A stretch of DNA of 64,000 nt. It comes from Macrobrachium rosenbergii (taxonomy: Eukaryota; Arthropoda; Malacostraca; Decapoda; Palaemonidae). The stretch spans positions 43,133,009 to 43,197,008 of the forward strand of contig NC_089767.1 in the NCBI RefSeq assembly GCF_040412425.1. Direction: 5' to 3'. How positions within the stretch are numbered: position 1 is the stretch's first letter; each line of letters starts with the position of its first letter. The notes under the pieces are model-generated. The model saw only the letters and a list, made by a program, of their open reading frames with translations, had not been told where the DNA came from and did not search any database. Shown one piece after another: positions 24,127 to 35,600 of this stretch. The position numbers and the translations under genes are program-made.

Positions 24127-24518
24127 CAAGTAAAAAATGCGCCGAAGTGTGTTCGGCGCAATCGAGTTTTCTGTACACCGTATAATCAAGGCCACCGAAA
24201 ACAGATCTATCTTTCCGTGGTCTCGGTATACTGCTGTGTGAGCCGCGTCCCATGAAACTTTAACCACGGGCGGGTGGTGGCCTGGCCTGTATCGTTGCCA
24301 GACGCGCGATTATGGCTAATTTTAACCTCGAATAAAATAAAAACTACTGAAGCTAGAGGGCTGCAATTTGGTACGTTCGACGATTGGAGGATGGATGATC
24401 AACATACCAATTTGCAGCCCTCTAGCCTCAGTAGTTTTCAAGATCTGAGGGCGGACAGAAAAAGTGCGGACGGACAGACAAAGCCGGCACAATAGTTTTC
24501 TTTTCAGAAAACTAAAAA
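24127..24518 (+). repeat. Family A copy 5 (full length)
   Basis: Long-hairpin arms at 24341-24376 and 24401-24439 differ at only a few positions. Closing hairpin is slightly shortened (TTTTCTTTTCAGAAAACT). Confidence 0.85.
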
Positions 24519-24811
24519 TCAGCGACAAGAAAATGCCGAATCAAACTACTACATACTTTAGGAAGCTTACTGACCAAAAGCGAAGGCTTAGCGAGAGAAA
24601 AAAAAAATCAGGCAAACAGGAAACGACTAATTACCCACCACCTCTGTACACAAATCGTTCGGAGTACAAACATGCCGAGTCTTATATAGAGTCCTCGGAG
24701 TAACGACGACTGAGGAACGGTAATTGGCCCGCTGCCAGCGGACGATAAAGAAAATGTAATTAGAGGGAACAAACGCACGATGCTGGAGAGATATAAATGG
24801 TCGCTATTAAT

Positions 24812-25215
24812 AACAAGTGAAAAATGCGCCGACGTTTCTTCGGCGCAATCGAGTTTTCTGTATGGCGTATAATCAAGACCACGGAAAATTGATCTATCTT
24901 TTTGTGGTCTCGGTATCATGTTGTATGAGTTGCGGCCAATGAAACACTCAGCCGGCCGTGGTGGCCTTTGTTGCTGCGTTGCCAGAAGTACGATTGTGGC
25001 TAACTTTAACCTTAAATAAAATCAAACCTGCTAAGGCTAGTAGGCTGCAATTTGGTATGCTTGATGACTGGAGGTTGGATGATAATTGTACCAATTCTCA
25101 GCCCTCTAGTCTCAGTAGTTTTTAAGATCTGAGGGCGGACAGAAAAGTGCGGACAGAAAAAAGTGCGGACGGACAGACAAAGCCGGCACAGTAGTTTTCT
25201 TTTACAGAAAAAAAA
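24812..25215 (+). repeat. Family A copy 6 (full length)
   Basis: Same orientation as copy 5 and only about 290 bp downstream. The two differ by many substitutions, so this is independent insertion or an old duplication rather than a recent one. The closing hairpin is lost to an A-run. Confidence 0.8.
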
Positions 25216-25690
25216 AGGTAATTCTAGTTCAGAAGTGCCGAGGCAGTAGACGATCTGGAACGCGTAAGAATCTCTAGATGATTTTCCGCACTAAAATAAA
25301 ATCCGCTTAATATTGGCCAACGCTAAAATAAGATCCTCTCAATATTGGCCACTGACTTCCTAAATTTACAAACGGCGAAGGAGAGAGAGTGTGAGGGGAA
25401 AAACGGACTTAAAAATAGGGGTATCCCTCACTCAATGCTGTGTGTGTTCACAGCGCCAATCAGTAATTATGAGAGGTGATGATTATCTACCTATCTCGTA
25501 AATTTCCAGTTGATGACTCTTAATGGCTGTTCGGAAATGGCTTCAGCACCATAAAGCAAAGCGAATCCGACGCACGGAGTAACAACTAAGATATCTTGAA
25601 ACATTTTGAAGGGAATTATTTGAAAAGGCAGTATCTATCATGCTGTTTCTATGATACACAATGTATCAATCATGTAATAATCTATAATAT
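25216..25690. other. Unique non-coding DNA
   Basis: CTAAAATAA(A/G)ATCC(G/T)CT(T/C)AATATTGGCCA occurs twice (near 25290 and 25324), a short tandem duplication. Otherwise nothing. Confidence 0.5.
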
Positions 25691-25715
25691 ATATGTGTGT
25701 ATATATACCCATATC

Positions 25716-25786
<71 letters not shown>

Positions 25787-25847
25787 ATTTATATATACAT
25801 ATATATATATAAACATATACATATGTATATGTATATATGTACAATAG

Positions 25848-25911
<64 letters not shown>
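25691..25911. repeat. Compound (TA)n/(TG)n microsatellite
   Basis: TA at 25726-25766, TG to about 25787, interrupted TATACATA, then TA at 25856-25911. Confidence 0.9.
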
Positions 25912-26119
25912 TGTCTTTTAACAGCTTACTCGGTAAATCCCTGTCACCTCTATCAAAACTCACGGGCAAAAGCTCGAATCCTGACCGAGACAGACGTACT
26001 TATCAAGTATAATTCCCCTTTCATTTCGAGTTATTCGCTATGGTACAGTAAATCCGATATTTAAGAATAATTTTTGGCTTAATATTTCCGAGTATACGTC
26101 ACGAGTGGATTATAGATAA

Positions 26120-26290
26120 AACCATTTTATATATAGATATAAATTTCTAACTCACATGAGGATCGAACCCAGGTCTTTCAATTGAAAGACGAGACCGGTG
26201 CCAACCGAGCCACACGGGTCATAAAAGAAGTTGGAACCTGAGTCTGAATATCACTGTACCTAACGAATTCCCTGGTGCATGTGTACTTGC
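26120..26290 (-). mobile_element. Family M tRNA-related repeat, copy 2
   Basis: On the minus strand an A-box-like TGGCTCGGTTGGC (26200-26212) and B-box GGGTTCGATC (26161-26170) are close to the RNA polymerase III consensus, better than copy 1. CTTTCAATTGAAAG lies between. The 5' flank TTCCAACTTCTTTTATGA is shared with copy 1. It could be mistaken for a tRNA gene, but the anticodon region is a palindrome with a 4-nt loop and no 7-bp acceptor stem closes. Confidence 0.65.
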
Positions 26291-26503
26291 TTGCGTGTTA
26301 GATAAGGAAGGAATGTTTCTGTAAACACAGGCATGTAAAAATATTTTCTGACGATTTACTAAAAAAAAAAAAAAAATAAGACAGGTAAATCCGCCTTGTC
26401 CGTGCTACTCTGTTAGCCACGATCAAACATCACCAAAACGCGATGCGCAAGAGACCCAATCACGCAAAGAACAGACTTTCTCGTCCCAAATACGCAGTAC
26501 GAT

Positions 26504-26601
26504 TCTGCTTTGAGGTTTTCCTCCTGTTACACCTTTCAAACCTTTTACTGTCCTCATAGACCCCAATGCTTGGCCTCTGGCCTAAATTCTATATTCAATT
26601 C
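26504..26601 (+). repeat. Family B copy 6, strongly truncated
   Basis: Only the tail third remains, from CTGCTTTGAGGTTTTCCTCC to ATTCTATATTCAATTC. An internal stretch around the TCAGCGC site is deleted. Confidence 0.8.
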
Positions 26602-27202
26602 CATCACGAACGTCACGCCCAAGTTAATATCTAATCACTGATTGGTCACAAAAGTGCCAACGCGCTGACTATTTTTGCGTAACAGCGCGCCCGAAAACAA
26701 AAACGTATAATGACAATAAATCTTCCTCATTACCAGCAATCAGTCAAAGTGTTATGATCTCTAGATGAACATAAAGGTCAGAAAAATTACCTTTAAATAT
26801 TTCCACCTAGTTCCAGCTAATTAATACGCTGCAATATCTTGTTTACGTGACTACAAGCAAAATATATATAGCGCATTTATGCGCTGGGTGCCCTAGGCTG
26901 GTATTGCAACACGTTGGTCATATGAGAAAAGAAATATACATAAAAAAATGTATTTGGACACAAACCATCATTCCTGGTAATGTTTGCTGCATTGACAAAT
27001 AAAATGACATGAGAGAAAATAATTTGTATATACGCACTTTCACCTAGTTACGTAATTAGTATTGTCTTCGTCAGCAACACTGAGCTTAACAGTATAGATA
27101 AATCCATTTTTTGATATCGCCTCTTGAAGCCGCATTCTCATAAAGGAATCGAACATCCACTTCTACTTCTAGCGGTCAGAGTTGCCTCTACACGCCTGCG
27201 GT
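26602..27202. other. Unique non-coding DNA
   Basis: Nothing recognised. Confidence 0.4.
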
Positions 27203-27482
27203 AGTTCCGTCAGTGGTGCACTGTAAGCATTTACTAAAGGACATTTCTAGAGTCCCTTTTCAGACTTTATTTTACCTCCGTTCCCAGTTCCTTACTTCAG
27301 TCTGACTGTTGCTTGATCATGCTGTCCAACGCCTCTAAATATTACTTTTTGCTGCAATGGAGGGGGGGGTGGTTTCTCCCAGTTACCCCTTCATTTCCTT
27401 TATTTTCTGGATCTCTTCATCTTGCTGTCCAGCCGCTCCAACTTTCTCTTTTCGCTGTTTCATGCACTGAATGGCCGAAAGT
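27203..27482 (+). repeat. Family B' (diverged relative of B), copy 1
   Basis: GTAGTTCCGTCAGTG, GTGCACTGTAAGCATTTACT and TTACCTCCGTTCC follow the order of family B's sense strand but are much diverged. The second half (TGGACAGCAAG on the minus strand, ACTGAATGGCCGAAAGTG) matches 45808-45950, not family B. Confidence 0.5.
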
Positions 27483-27642
27483 GTTCTACAACAAAGATTT
27501 CCACAAAAACGGGCCTACAGTATTCCTTTCGAAAACCGAGCATATTTCGATTTCTGCTAAAGTTGATTGTGAATAAGAATACTCACCCATTTCTCAAGCC
27601 ATCTGTCTATTTCAACTGAAACTCACATCTATCGTTAACAAT

Positions 27643-27937
27643 GCTGCCCTAAAAAAATTGGAAAAAATTTTCAGTATCTGAAACACTTTTACTAAGAATG
27701 ATTCTTCAATGCTTTATTTAGCCCATTTGCACCTACTGAGATATGCCACCCATTGGGCTCGTGAAACACTAATACACAAGTTACTGCAGTTTCAGAATGA
27801 TTCTTCAATGCTTTATTTAGGGGTTCTCATTTGCAGTATCTGCAAAATCAGTAGTAAGGCAAGGGATAACTGCAGTATCTACCATTTTTCTCCGTTTTGT
27901 ATTTTTGCAGATACTGCAGTCTTCCATTTTAGGGCAG
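27643..27937 (-). mobile_element. Family C MITE, copy 1 (with internal duplication)
   Basis: Terminal inverted repeat CTGCCCTAAAA.../...TTTTAGGGCAG. Sub-terminal CTGCAGTATCTGCAAAA-type motifs recur several times inside. This copy is 295 bp instead of about 240 because GAATGATTCTTCAATGCTTT and the following TATTTAG occur twice (27698 and 27795). No transposase is present. Confidence 0.8.
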
Positions 27938-28174
27938 AATACCCATCTATTTCGACAGAGAAACCGCCGCCCGCACGTTTCTATCAGCAATCATACCGCG
28001 CCAACAAAACTCTTAACTCTTATTTGCAATGGCGCGCCTCCATCCGTTGTCAATTGCGTTTTGTTTACAAAGGAACTCATTTAATTTCCAGAGACGATTT
28101 GCAGAGGGAAATTTATGTGTTTTTCTAATTACTGACCACCTCTTTTTGTATTAATAGTCATTACCTTTTCTTAC

Positions 28175-28268
28175 TTCTTTCGAATAAACATAATATTCTT
28201 TTGAAGCTTGAATTTCAAGTCAATGGCCCCTGTGGTGGGCTTGTTCCGTATGAATAGGGTTTCATCTT

Positions 28269-28361
<93 letters not shown>
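28175..28361 (+). mobile_element. SINE tail copy with (AAT)n, 5'-truncated
   Basis: GAAGCTTGAATTTCAAGTCA, TGGCC, TTCCGTATGAATAGGG and TCATCTTCTGAAT lead into (AAT)n at 28273-28361. These match, in order, the body end of the SINE at 5598-5897. The tRNA head is absent. Confidence 0.7.
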
Positions 28362-28364
<3 letters not shown>

Positions 28365-28492
28365 AATTTAAAGCCACAGTACTGTTAAAAATATTTATGC
28401 ACAGAGTTAAAAAGTTTTACATAATATTTGTAACACTATCGTGGCTTTTAATTCTCGATATTATACCCTCGTTACAGGGATGTCTTGTTTCA

Positions 28493-28567
<75 letters not shown>
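28493..28567 (+). repeat. (AAT)n microsatellite
   Basis: Pure AAT after GTCTTGTTTCA. It may be the tail of another retroposon, but the upstream sequence has no second copy here. Confidence 0.9.
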
Positions 28568-29563
28568 CGCTGTAAAGCCGGTTTTCTCCTTCCTTTAATC
28601 GACATGCGTCTTTGACCTTTGACCTGGTGCATCAACTTTTCACGAGGTCAGTGACTTTTACAAATCTGCAACGCATCAATTGCTGAGTTCACGACTGGGA
28701 TGTACAGTATTATCATCAGTCGCGGTAGATATGTCATTGTTGAGAGGCTCTATGGATATCAACAATGGAAAACGAGAGAAAATAAAAGGCGATAAAGATG
28801 CGCGTAAAAACAAACGTCTAGATGAATGAATAAAATACGACGACATCATTCCGAAGCACGGCGTATCGATTGACGGAGCCATTCAATTAAAAACCTGTCA
28901 TTCACTGAAATCAAACCGTTAAAACATGCTGACGGGCGTTTGAGGTGGAACATACTCAAACACAAACACACACGCAACGCCCCCTCCCCCTTCAAACACC
29001 TGCTCGCATTAAAGAGTAAAGAAAGAGCATTAAAACACAGTAAAGAAAAAGCATTCAAGAAGAAACGCAGAGAACCGATTGGCACGCGCATGCGCCTCAC
29101 TCACGCTGCGAGAGATATGATGATGACCGTTGCACTCCGGCATAAATAATGCACTTTCACTGCAACATCAGCCACTGGGCATACATTGCAAAGAGCCAAC
29201 ACGTGTCTGTCAGGCAGTAAGCGAGCGTGCTGTTGCGGGTGTGTCTGCTGTTTTTGTTTCTGCTGTTACTGCTGTTTTCGCTGTTTCATTGCGTGTGATA
29301 TTATGGTTTCCGTGTGGTTAAGGATTCCTTTCGGTAGCCCGTTTTGATCTTGCCGTTTGATTGCATGAGAATCTGGCGTATTCGCAAATAAATTCGCATG
29401 CACGAACGCCGATGTGTGCTTGCTCTCTTTTTCCCTCCAATACAAGAGACACAGATCAAGTTAGGTAATGCTTTTGACCCAGAAAGGTTTTTGAAACGCG
29501 AGGAGAAAAACTTGAATAGAATGTGGCCGCAGAATGCCACAATTACAATTAGTCTTCGCAGCG
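28568..29563. other. Unique non-coding DNA
   Basis: Several short frames on both strands (28940-29149 Lys-rich; 29398-29598), none recognised. CTG/TGTT-rich patch at 29240-29290. Confidence 0.4.
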
Positions 29564-29794
29564 CTGACCTAAAATGGTCTGCAAAAATACAGAACTGAGA
29601 AAAATGGTCGTCACTGCAGTTTTCCCTTGCCTTACTACTGATTTGGCAGACACTGCAAATGGGACCCCTAAATAAAGCATTTAAGAATCATTCTGAAACT
29701 GCAGTAACTTGTGTATTAGTGTTTCACGAGCCCAGAAGGCATATCTAATTTCGAAAATTTGGCAGATACTGCAGTTTTCCATTTCATGGGACAG
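29564..29794 (+). mobile_element. Family C MITE, copy 2
   Basis: Ends CTGACCTAAAATGG and CCATTTCATGGGACAG are mutated relative to CTGCCCTAAAATGG. The interior (CTGAAACTGCAGTAACTTG, TGTTTCACGAGCCC) is well conserved. Confidence 0.8.
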
Positions 29795-29984
29795 TATACT
29801 TTAAGGCAAAATAACTGGTATTGGTATTCCCTACAAGTTTACTTTCATCTCATTTCAATAATGCTCTACTGGTTACCCTGAAAAAGCTTCATGATACAAA
29901 GAATTCACTAATGTTGAACTTATAAAATTCTAAGAATATTATTAAATCAAAACTATTATGACAACAACGAAACAGACCCATTAT

Positions 29985-30715
29985 GAATAGCCAAACAAAC
30001 GACTGGTTAACATTCAATATATTAATCATGGCAACCAAACAAACAATTAATTAAGAATCACTCTATTCATCATCTCAACCAAACAAAATAATAAGATTGC
30101 TACCAAACAAACGACTAATTATGATTCAGTCGATTCATCATAGCAAACAAACAGTAATGAATTAAGATTCACTCCCTTCATCACCATAACCAAACATACC
30201 ATTAATTAAGATCAACTCTATTCACCATCGTAAACAAACAATGAATTAAGATTCACTCTCTTCATCATCGCAAACAAACAAGCAATGAATCAAGATTCAC
30301 TCTATTCATCATTGCAAACAAACAAACAATGAATTAAGATTCACCCTCTTCATCATCGCAAACAAACAAACAATGAATCAAGATTCACTCTATTCATCAT
30401 CGCAAACACACATACAATAAATTAAGATTCACTCTATTCATCAACGCAAACAAACAAGCAATGAATCAAGATTCACTCTATTCGCCATCGCAAACAAACA
30501 AATAATGAATTAAGATCCACTCTATTCATCCTCGCAAACAAACAATGAATGAATTAAGATTCACTCTCTTCATCACCACAACCAAACAACCAAACAATTA
30601 AGATTCACTCTCTTCATTATCGCAAACAAACAAACAATGAACTAAGATTCACTCTCTTTCTCACCATAGCCAAACAAACAATTAATTGAGATAAACTCGA
30701 TTCATCACCTAGACA
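29985..30715 (+). repeat. Minisatellite, unit about 40-46 bp, about 17 units
   Basis: Unit contains CAAACAAACAATGAATTAAG and ATTCACTCTATTCATCAT, with CGC or CAC joins. Outer units at both ends are more diverged than those in the middle (30240-30550). Confidence 0.9.
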
Positions 30716-30821
30716 AAAAAAAAAAATTTCAATACCGTGTTAGATACCTTCCCAAATTCTCCCTGGCTGACCAACTAATGAAATGAATATTCCGCAAAAA
30801 CTTCCATAAACAAATAAATTC

Positions 30822-31060
30822 CCCGTAGGAAGGGTAGCGCCGTCAGTGCACCTCATGCGGTGCACTGTAGGCAAAACTTAGGTTCTTTGCAGCGTCCCTT
30901 CGGCCCCTAGCTGCAATCCCTATTCATGGTGCAACTGCGAGGCTTTCCTCCTGTTAAACCTTTCAAACCTTTTTACTGTCAATTTTCGTTTCAGTGCCGA
31001 ATGCCCCTATCATAGGCCCCAGTGCTTTGGCCTAAATTCTATATTCAAATTCAATTCAAC
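30822..31060 (+). repeat. Family B copy 7 (full ends, internal deletion)
   Basis: Both ends are present (GTAGGAAGGGTAGCGCCG; CTATATTCAAATTCAATTCAA). The middle between CTGCAATCCC and ATTCATGGTGC is deleted. The tail shows repeated TTCAA. Confidence 0.85.
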
Positions 31061-31347
31061 AAATGGATCGATCTTTATCGACATATATTCAACAATAAAC
31101 TCACAGGGATCAAGTTAGGGGGGAAGCAAGGAAAACTGGTTAAAATTCGACCCAGAGACTTCTCTGTGTTTTATGAAACTGACGCCGGGGAATACACGAC
31201 AGCAAACGAAATATATACTTCGGCGTCTGGGCCTGAAACTTGTTAGTGTTATATACGAATTCTGGATATGCAAAGTGGAACGCAAGTGGAACCGAGTGAA
31301 TTTAAAAGTGCGCCTTTAAAAGTCGGTGGCAAAAATGAAGTTGGGGA

Positions 31348-31349
31348 TG

Positions 31350-31420
<71 letters not shown>

Positions 31421-31430
31421 TAATAAATTA
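31348..31430 (+). repeat. (AAT)n microsatellite
   Basis: AAT with one phase slip near 31415. Confidence 0.9.
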
Positions 31431-31499
31431 CTTGTGTATTTCACTTCAAACAATAAACAACTGTGAACACATGTACTGACATACAGTATATACACATAC

Positions 31500-31675
<176 letters not shown>

Positions 31676-32165
31676 AAAGTAAACTGCGCACGTCTGAATA
31701 CGAACACAAGATTGAGGACAAACGTCGCACCATAGCCAGAACAAACAATGTGAAAAGAAAATTGCTAACAAATCGAGCTTTAAATACCCTAAGAGTTGAG
31801 TGTGCACTCACCAACACCAAATATAGAATAATGACACTTAATTGGGACTGTAGCCTCTGCAACCTGACCTCCTTAACGTATACATAAGGAAAAAAAAAAA
31901 AGGTTGTAATTGTCGGTCCTCTGTCAGCTTATTTGATTAAGCAAAGCGAACACTACACAGGGCTAATCCTACTTTTAGCTCTTTTCAGTGTTTCAAATAC
32001 AAATGTATTTAGATGCATCTTTCCGGCTGAGAGGGCTTCTGAGCTCTAATCATGGTGTGGCTCGATGCCAGGTTCTCGCACGAATGCAGATGTTATATAT
32101 ATTTATATATATAGACATATATATCAACTTTATCACTTACACATTTGTTCTGTGCATTAATACAA
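31676..32165. other. Unique non-coding DNA
   Basis: Nothing recognised beyond a weak A-box-like TGGCTCGATGCC near 32056 without a B box. Confidence 0.4.
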
Positions 32166-32341
32166 CTACTGACAGGACCTCACTGAAACTGGATGGTATC
32201 TAGCGGAGGTATTTATTCGAGAGGAGCTACAAGTTTTCCAGGACTGGCAAATGAGGACTGTTAGCCCTGGAAAGCTTGTAACTTTTCTTGAATAAATATC
32301 TCCGCTAGATACCATCCAGTTTCAATGAGGTCCTGTTAGTA
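32166..32341. repeat. Palindrome P4 next to (GT)n/(GA)n
   Basis: Outer arms ACTGACAGGACCTCA / TGAGGTCCTGTTAGT, then GGATGGTATCTAGCGGAG / CTCCGCTAGATACCATCC. Total arms are about 75 bp around a loop near 32246-32268. The right arm reads CTGGAAAGCTTGTAAC. Confidence 0.9.
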
Positions 32342-32345
32342 ATTG

Positions 32346-32369
32346 TGTGTGTGTGTGTCTGTGTGTGTG

Positions 32370-32436
<67 letters not shown>
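32346..32436 (+). repeat. (GT)n joined to (GA)n
   Basis: GT to about 32370, then GA of 64 bp. Confidence 0.95.
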
Positions 32437-32439
<3 letters not shown>

Positions 32440-33108
32440 CGCTAAAATGAAATAACTTCAAGCAATGTTACGGCTTCGTTCGTTACGTGATATCGAGCAG
32501 TTCACAGACGCCAAAATGATTCTTCTCTTTGACTGTCCAAGGAGAGAAAGAGCGGGCGAGCGAGCGCGTAATCCCCATAAAAACCCGCCCTTAAATCATA
32601 ATTCATATGCTAAACACCAACCAACAATATTTACATTTGCATCCTACATCACACACACACAAATACACACACACACACACACACAATAACATGTCGAATC
32701 CCTTGATCCGAGATAAAAACTCTGACTTTTTTGGTGGGGAAAAAAGGATGTTTTCCCTTTTTCCCCTCGTTTGTATTCTGCTTCCTTGTTGAGAGGAAGT
32801 GAATTGTACTGAGGCATTGCGAAATAACCTTCATATCCAGCAGTTTAATGTAGAAGTTACGTAACGGCTGTGCTTTCATCATGTTTTTAAAAAAGATATT
32901 CACCAAAACAGTCTGATATTAATGTACTTGGTTTCATCATTACGTTGTATTCTCATCGTCTATAGTGTTCATTTATTAATATGTTTAATTGGTGCGTTTA
33001 TTCAAATTAATATACTTTATTCAAATTAATATACTTATCTAAATTTACAAACCATGGTGATAGTCAAGATGGCCAAAACCGCTCGAGTTGCCAAGCGTTA
33101 AACGAATT

Positions 33109-33110
<2 letters not shown>
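32437..33110. other. Unique AT-rich DNA
   Basis: Short (CA)n at 32650-32684; 19-bp direct repeat TTCAAATTAATATACTT near 33002 and 33020. No gene recognised. Confidence 0.45.
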
Positions 33111-33174
<64 letters not shown>

Positions 33175-33268
33175 AATTACTTCGGGGAAACCCTGTGGTC
33201 CACAAGTCTCTCTCTCTCTCTCTCTCTCTCTGTCTTCGAAATATCACTGGAAAAACCCATCACACTGA

Positions 33269-33339
<71 letters not shown>

Positions 33340-33372
33340 ATATCACTGGAAAAACACACACACAATAGTAGT

Positions 33373-33409
<37 letters not shown>

Positions 33410-33441
33410 ATGTCACTGGAAAAACACACACACACACAATA

Positions 33442-33491
<50 letters not shown>

Positions 33492-33540
33492 AAGATATCA
33501 CTGGAAAACCCACACACACAAACACACACACACACACACA
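33111..33540 (+). repeat. Composite array: (CT)n plus spacer, 5 units, ending in (CA)n
   Basis: Spacer CGATATATCACTGGAAAAAC followed by (CA)n and TAGTCATT recurs at about 33337, 33406 and 33490. An earlier version without CA lies at 33235. The CA run inside the spacer grows along the array. Confidence 0.85.
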
Positions 33541-33640
33541 CGCAAGATTCATCGACGAGAACGTGGGCAGAAAAAAAAACTCAAAATAAAAAAAAAATCA
33601 GGCAAACACTTCCCTCTCTCCCACGAACACCACTTCGGAA

Positions 33641-33937
33641 ATGATGATATTAAAGGAAAAGAAAGCGGGGGGAAGGCGGGGGGGGGGGGGGAAGAAACGC
33701 CCTAAAATATACAACGCCTACTTAGCATTCCCAAATTATCCCCGACTGCGTGACTTGAGAATATTAGAAGACATCAAGGAAGATTCTCCAGTCGCCTACG
33801 GAGGCACTCGAGAGCCTTTGCAAAGACGACCGCATCGCTCAACGCTTCGTCTAATGGGAGAAGAATGCTACGTCGTTATTCGCCAAACCACCTCCGTTTT
33901 CTCTCGCCAAGGCCATGCGATAAAAATAAAGAAATAA
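33641..33937 (+). CDS. Non-repetitive small open frame, unrecognised
   Basis: 98 codons starting Met-Met and ending in AIKIKK. After a Gly/Arg/Lys stretch from a G-run (residues 8-21), residues 22-98 have mixed composition with segments such as NAYLAFPNYPRLRDL and RSTLRLMGEECYVVIRQ. I recognise no family. No neighbouring exon, splice pair or promoter supports it. Equally likely a chance frame. Confidence 0.12.
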   Translation: MMILKEKKAGGRRGGGGKKRPKIYNAYLAFPNYPRLRDLRILEDIKEDSPVAYGGTREPLQRRPHRSTLRLMGEECYVVIRQTTSVFSRQGHAIKIKK

Positions 33938-34097
33938 ATATACGAACGGAAAACAACTAACATCTCCGTGAGCATATATATACTGCAACAGTCTTTCTCT
34001 TCAAGCAGACGCACAGCTTATGTTTATTACATAATAATTCCGCGACCAAAACCATTCCTATTTCCTAGCCTCGTTTCTATTTGCTTCTTCTCCTCCT

Positions 34098-34150
34098 TCT
34101 TCTTCTTCTTCTTCTTCTTCTTCTTCTTCTTCTTCTTCTTCTTCTTCTAC
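34098..34150 (+). repeat. (TTC)n microsatellite
   Basis: Pure CTT/TTC. Confidence 0.95.
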
Positions 34151-34664
34151 AGCCACAAGATCATTTTTCTCTTGTTCTCCTAAGACATCGTTTCATTATT
34201 TCTGAGGTCTTCTGCGTAGAAACTCCTCCCTAGCAATCACTTCCTGGTACGAGATCAAATCAGTTGTCATTTTTTATGTGTGTGTGTGTTTTCCTGGAAA
34301 ATGCCGTGTTAATCAGCGGTATTACAGCTGTTTGTAACTAGAAATGATATACAATAGTAATTTATTGTTATTTATTATTTTTCTGTTAACAGATACTGAT
34401 ATGAAAAGATTTTTTTTCTACACTGCCGGAATAAATGCGATTCATATTCATCTTTTTTTTTTTAATAACCTGATACCTGAATAGTTGATGGCCTCCTGTT
34501 TCATATACATAACTTTATTATAACTCGAAGATATATTTCGTCACTTGTCTAAATGTTTTTATTCCAAAACTAGATAAATGTACATGACCCAGAATATGGT
34601 TTTTTCCTCTCTATCTTGGAATCTTCAGTGCCACGATGTTTGGTACCCTATTTCTTTACTTACT
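34151..34664. other. Unique AT-rich DNA
   Basis: Nothing recognised. Confidence 0.4.
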
Positions 34665-34977
34665 TTATGTTTAATATATTTCCCTACCTAATTTCTTAGC
34701 ATTTTTCAAAGTACATTAACCAACAGCAGAAGGTACGTTTCCTACAGTTCTTTGTTAGCAATGCCAATAACAACAATACGAATTTTTAAAAAAGTTATTT
34801 GTTTATGCGATAAACGAATAATTCCTTGTTTTATATTAATATGTTTCCTTAACTATTTCTTAGTCTTTCTTCAAAGCACTCTAACTAACAGCAGAAACTG
34901 ATCTTCCTACCCAGTTCTTTGTTAGCAATGCTAATGTTAACCACATGAAGCTAAGAAAGGTATTTATTTATGTAATA
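34665..34977 (+). repeat. Tandem duplication, period about 166 bp
   Basis: CTAACAGCAGAA(A/G), AGTTCTTTGTTAGCAATGC and a TTATTTATG(C/T)(A/G)ATAAA motif recur near 34720 and 34886 in the same order. Moderately diverged. Confidence 0.75.
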
Positions 34978-35600
34978 AATAAAATTAAAACTTAATTCTT
35001 AAGATAAAATAAAAATGCATTCTTAAGATAAAATAAAAAGGCAATTCTTAAAACAAAATAAAAATGCATATCTTAAATTAAAATAAAAAAGCAATTCTTA
35101 ACAGAAAATAAAAACGCAATTCTTAAAATAAAAATGCAAATGCAATTCTTGAAATAAAATAAAAAAGCAATTCTTAACAGAAAATAAAAACGCAATTCTT
35201 AAAATAAAAATGCAAATGCAATTCTTGAAATAAAATAAAAATGCAATTCTTAAAATACAAAAAAATGCAATTCTTGAAATACAATAGAAATGAAATTCTT
35301 AAAATAAAATAAAAATGCAATTCTTGAAGCAAAAAAATGCAATTCTTGAAATAAAACAAAATTGCAATTATTAAAATGAAATAAAAATGCAATTCTTGAA
35401 ATACAATAAAAATGCAATTCTTAAAATAAAATAAAAATGCAATTCTTAAAATAAAATAATAATGCAATTCTTAAGATAAAATAAGAATGCAATTCTTAAA
35501 TCAAACAAAAATGCAATTCTTAAAGAAATAAAAAAAAAATGCTTTCTGAAAATAATACAAAAATGCAATTCTTAAAATAAAATAAAAATGCAAATCTGAT
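34978..35600 (+). repeat. Array F, direct: AATGCAATTCTTAAAATAAA units
   Basis: About 25 units of 20-26 bp. Together with 35887-36335 it forms an inverted pair. Confidence 0.9.

Noticed and set aside
26154..26220. Possible functional tRNA gene
   Set aside because: A and B boxes fit, but no acceptor stem closes and the anticodon arm is a 4-nt-loop palindrome. A second dispersed copy shows it is a repeat.
29985..30715. CRISPR-like array
   Set aside because: Units are contiguous and diverged with no constant repeat plus variable spacer. The genome is eukaryotic.
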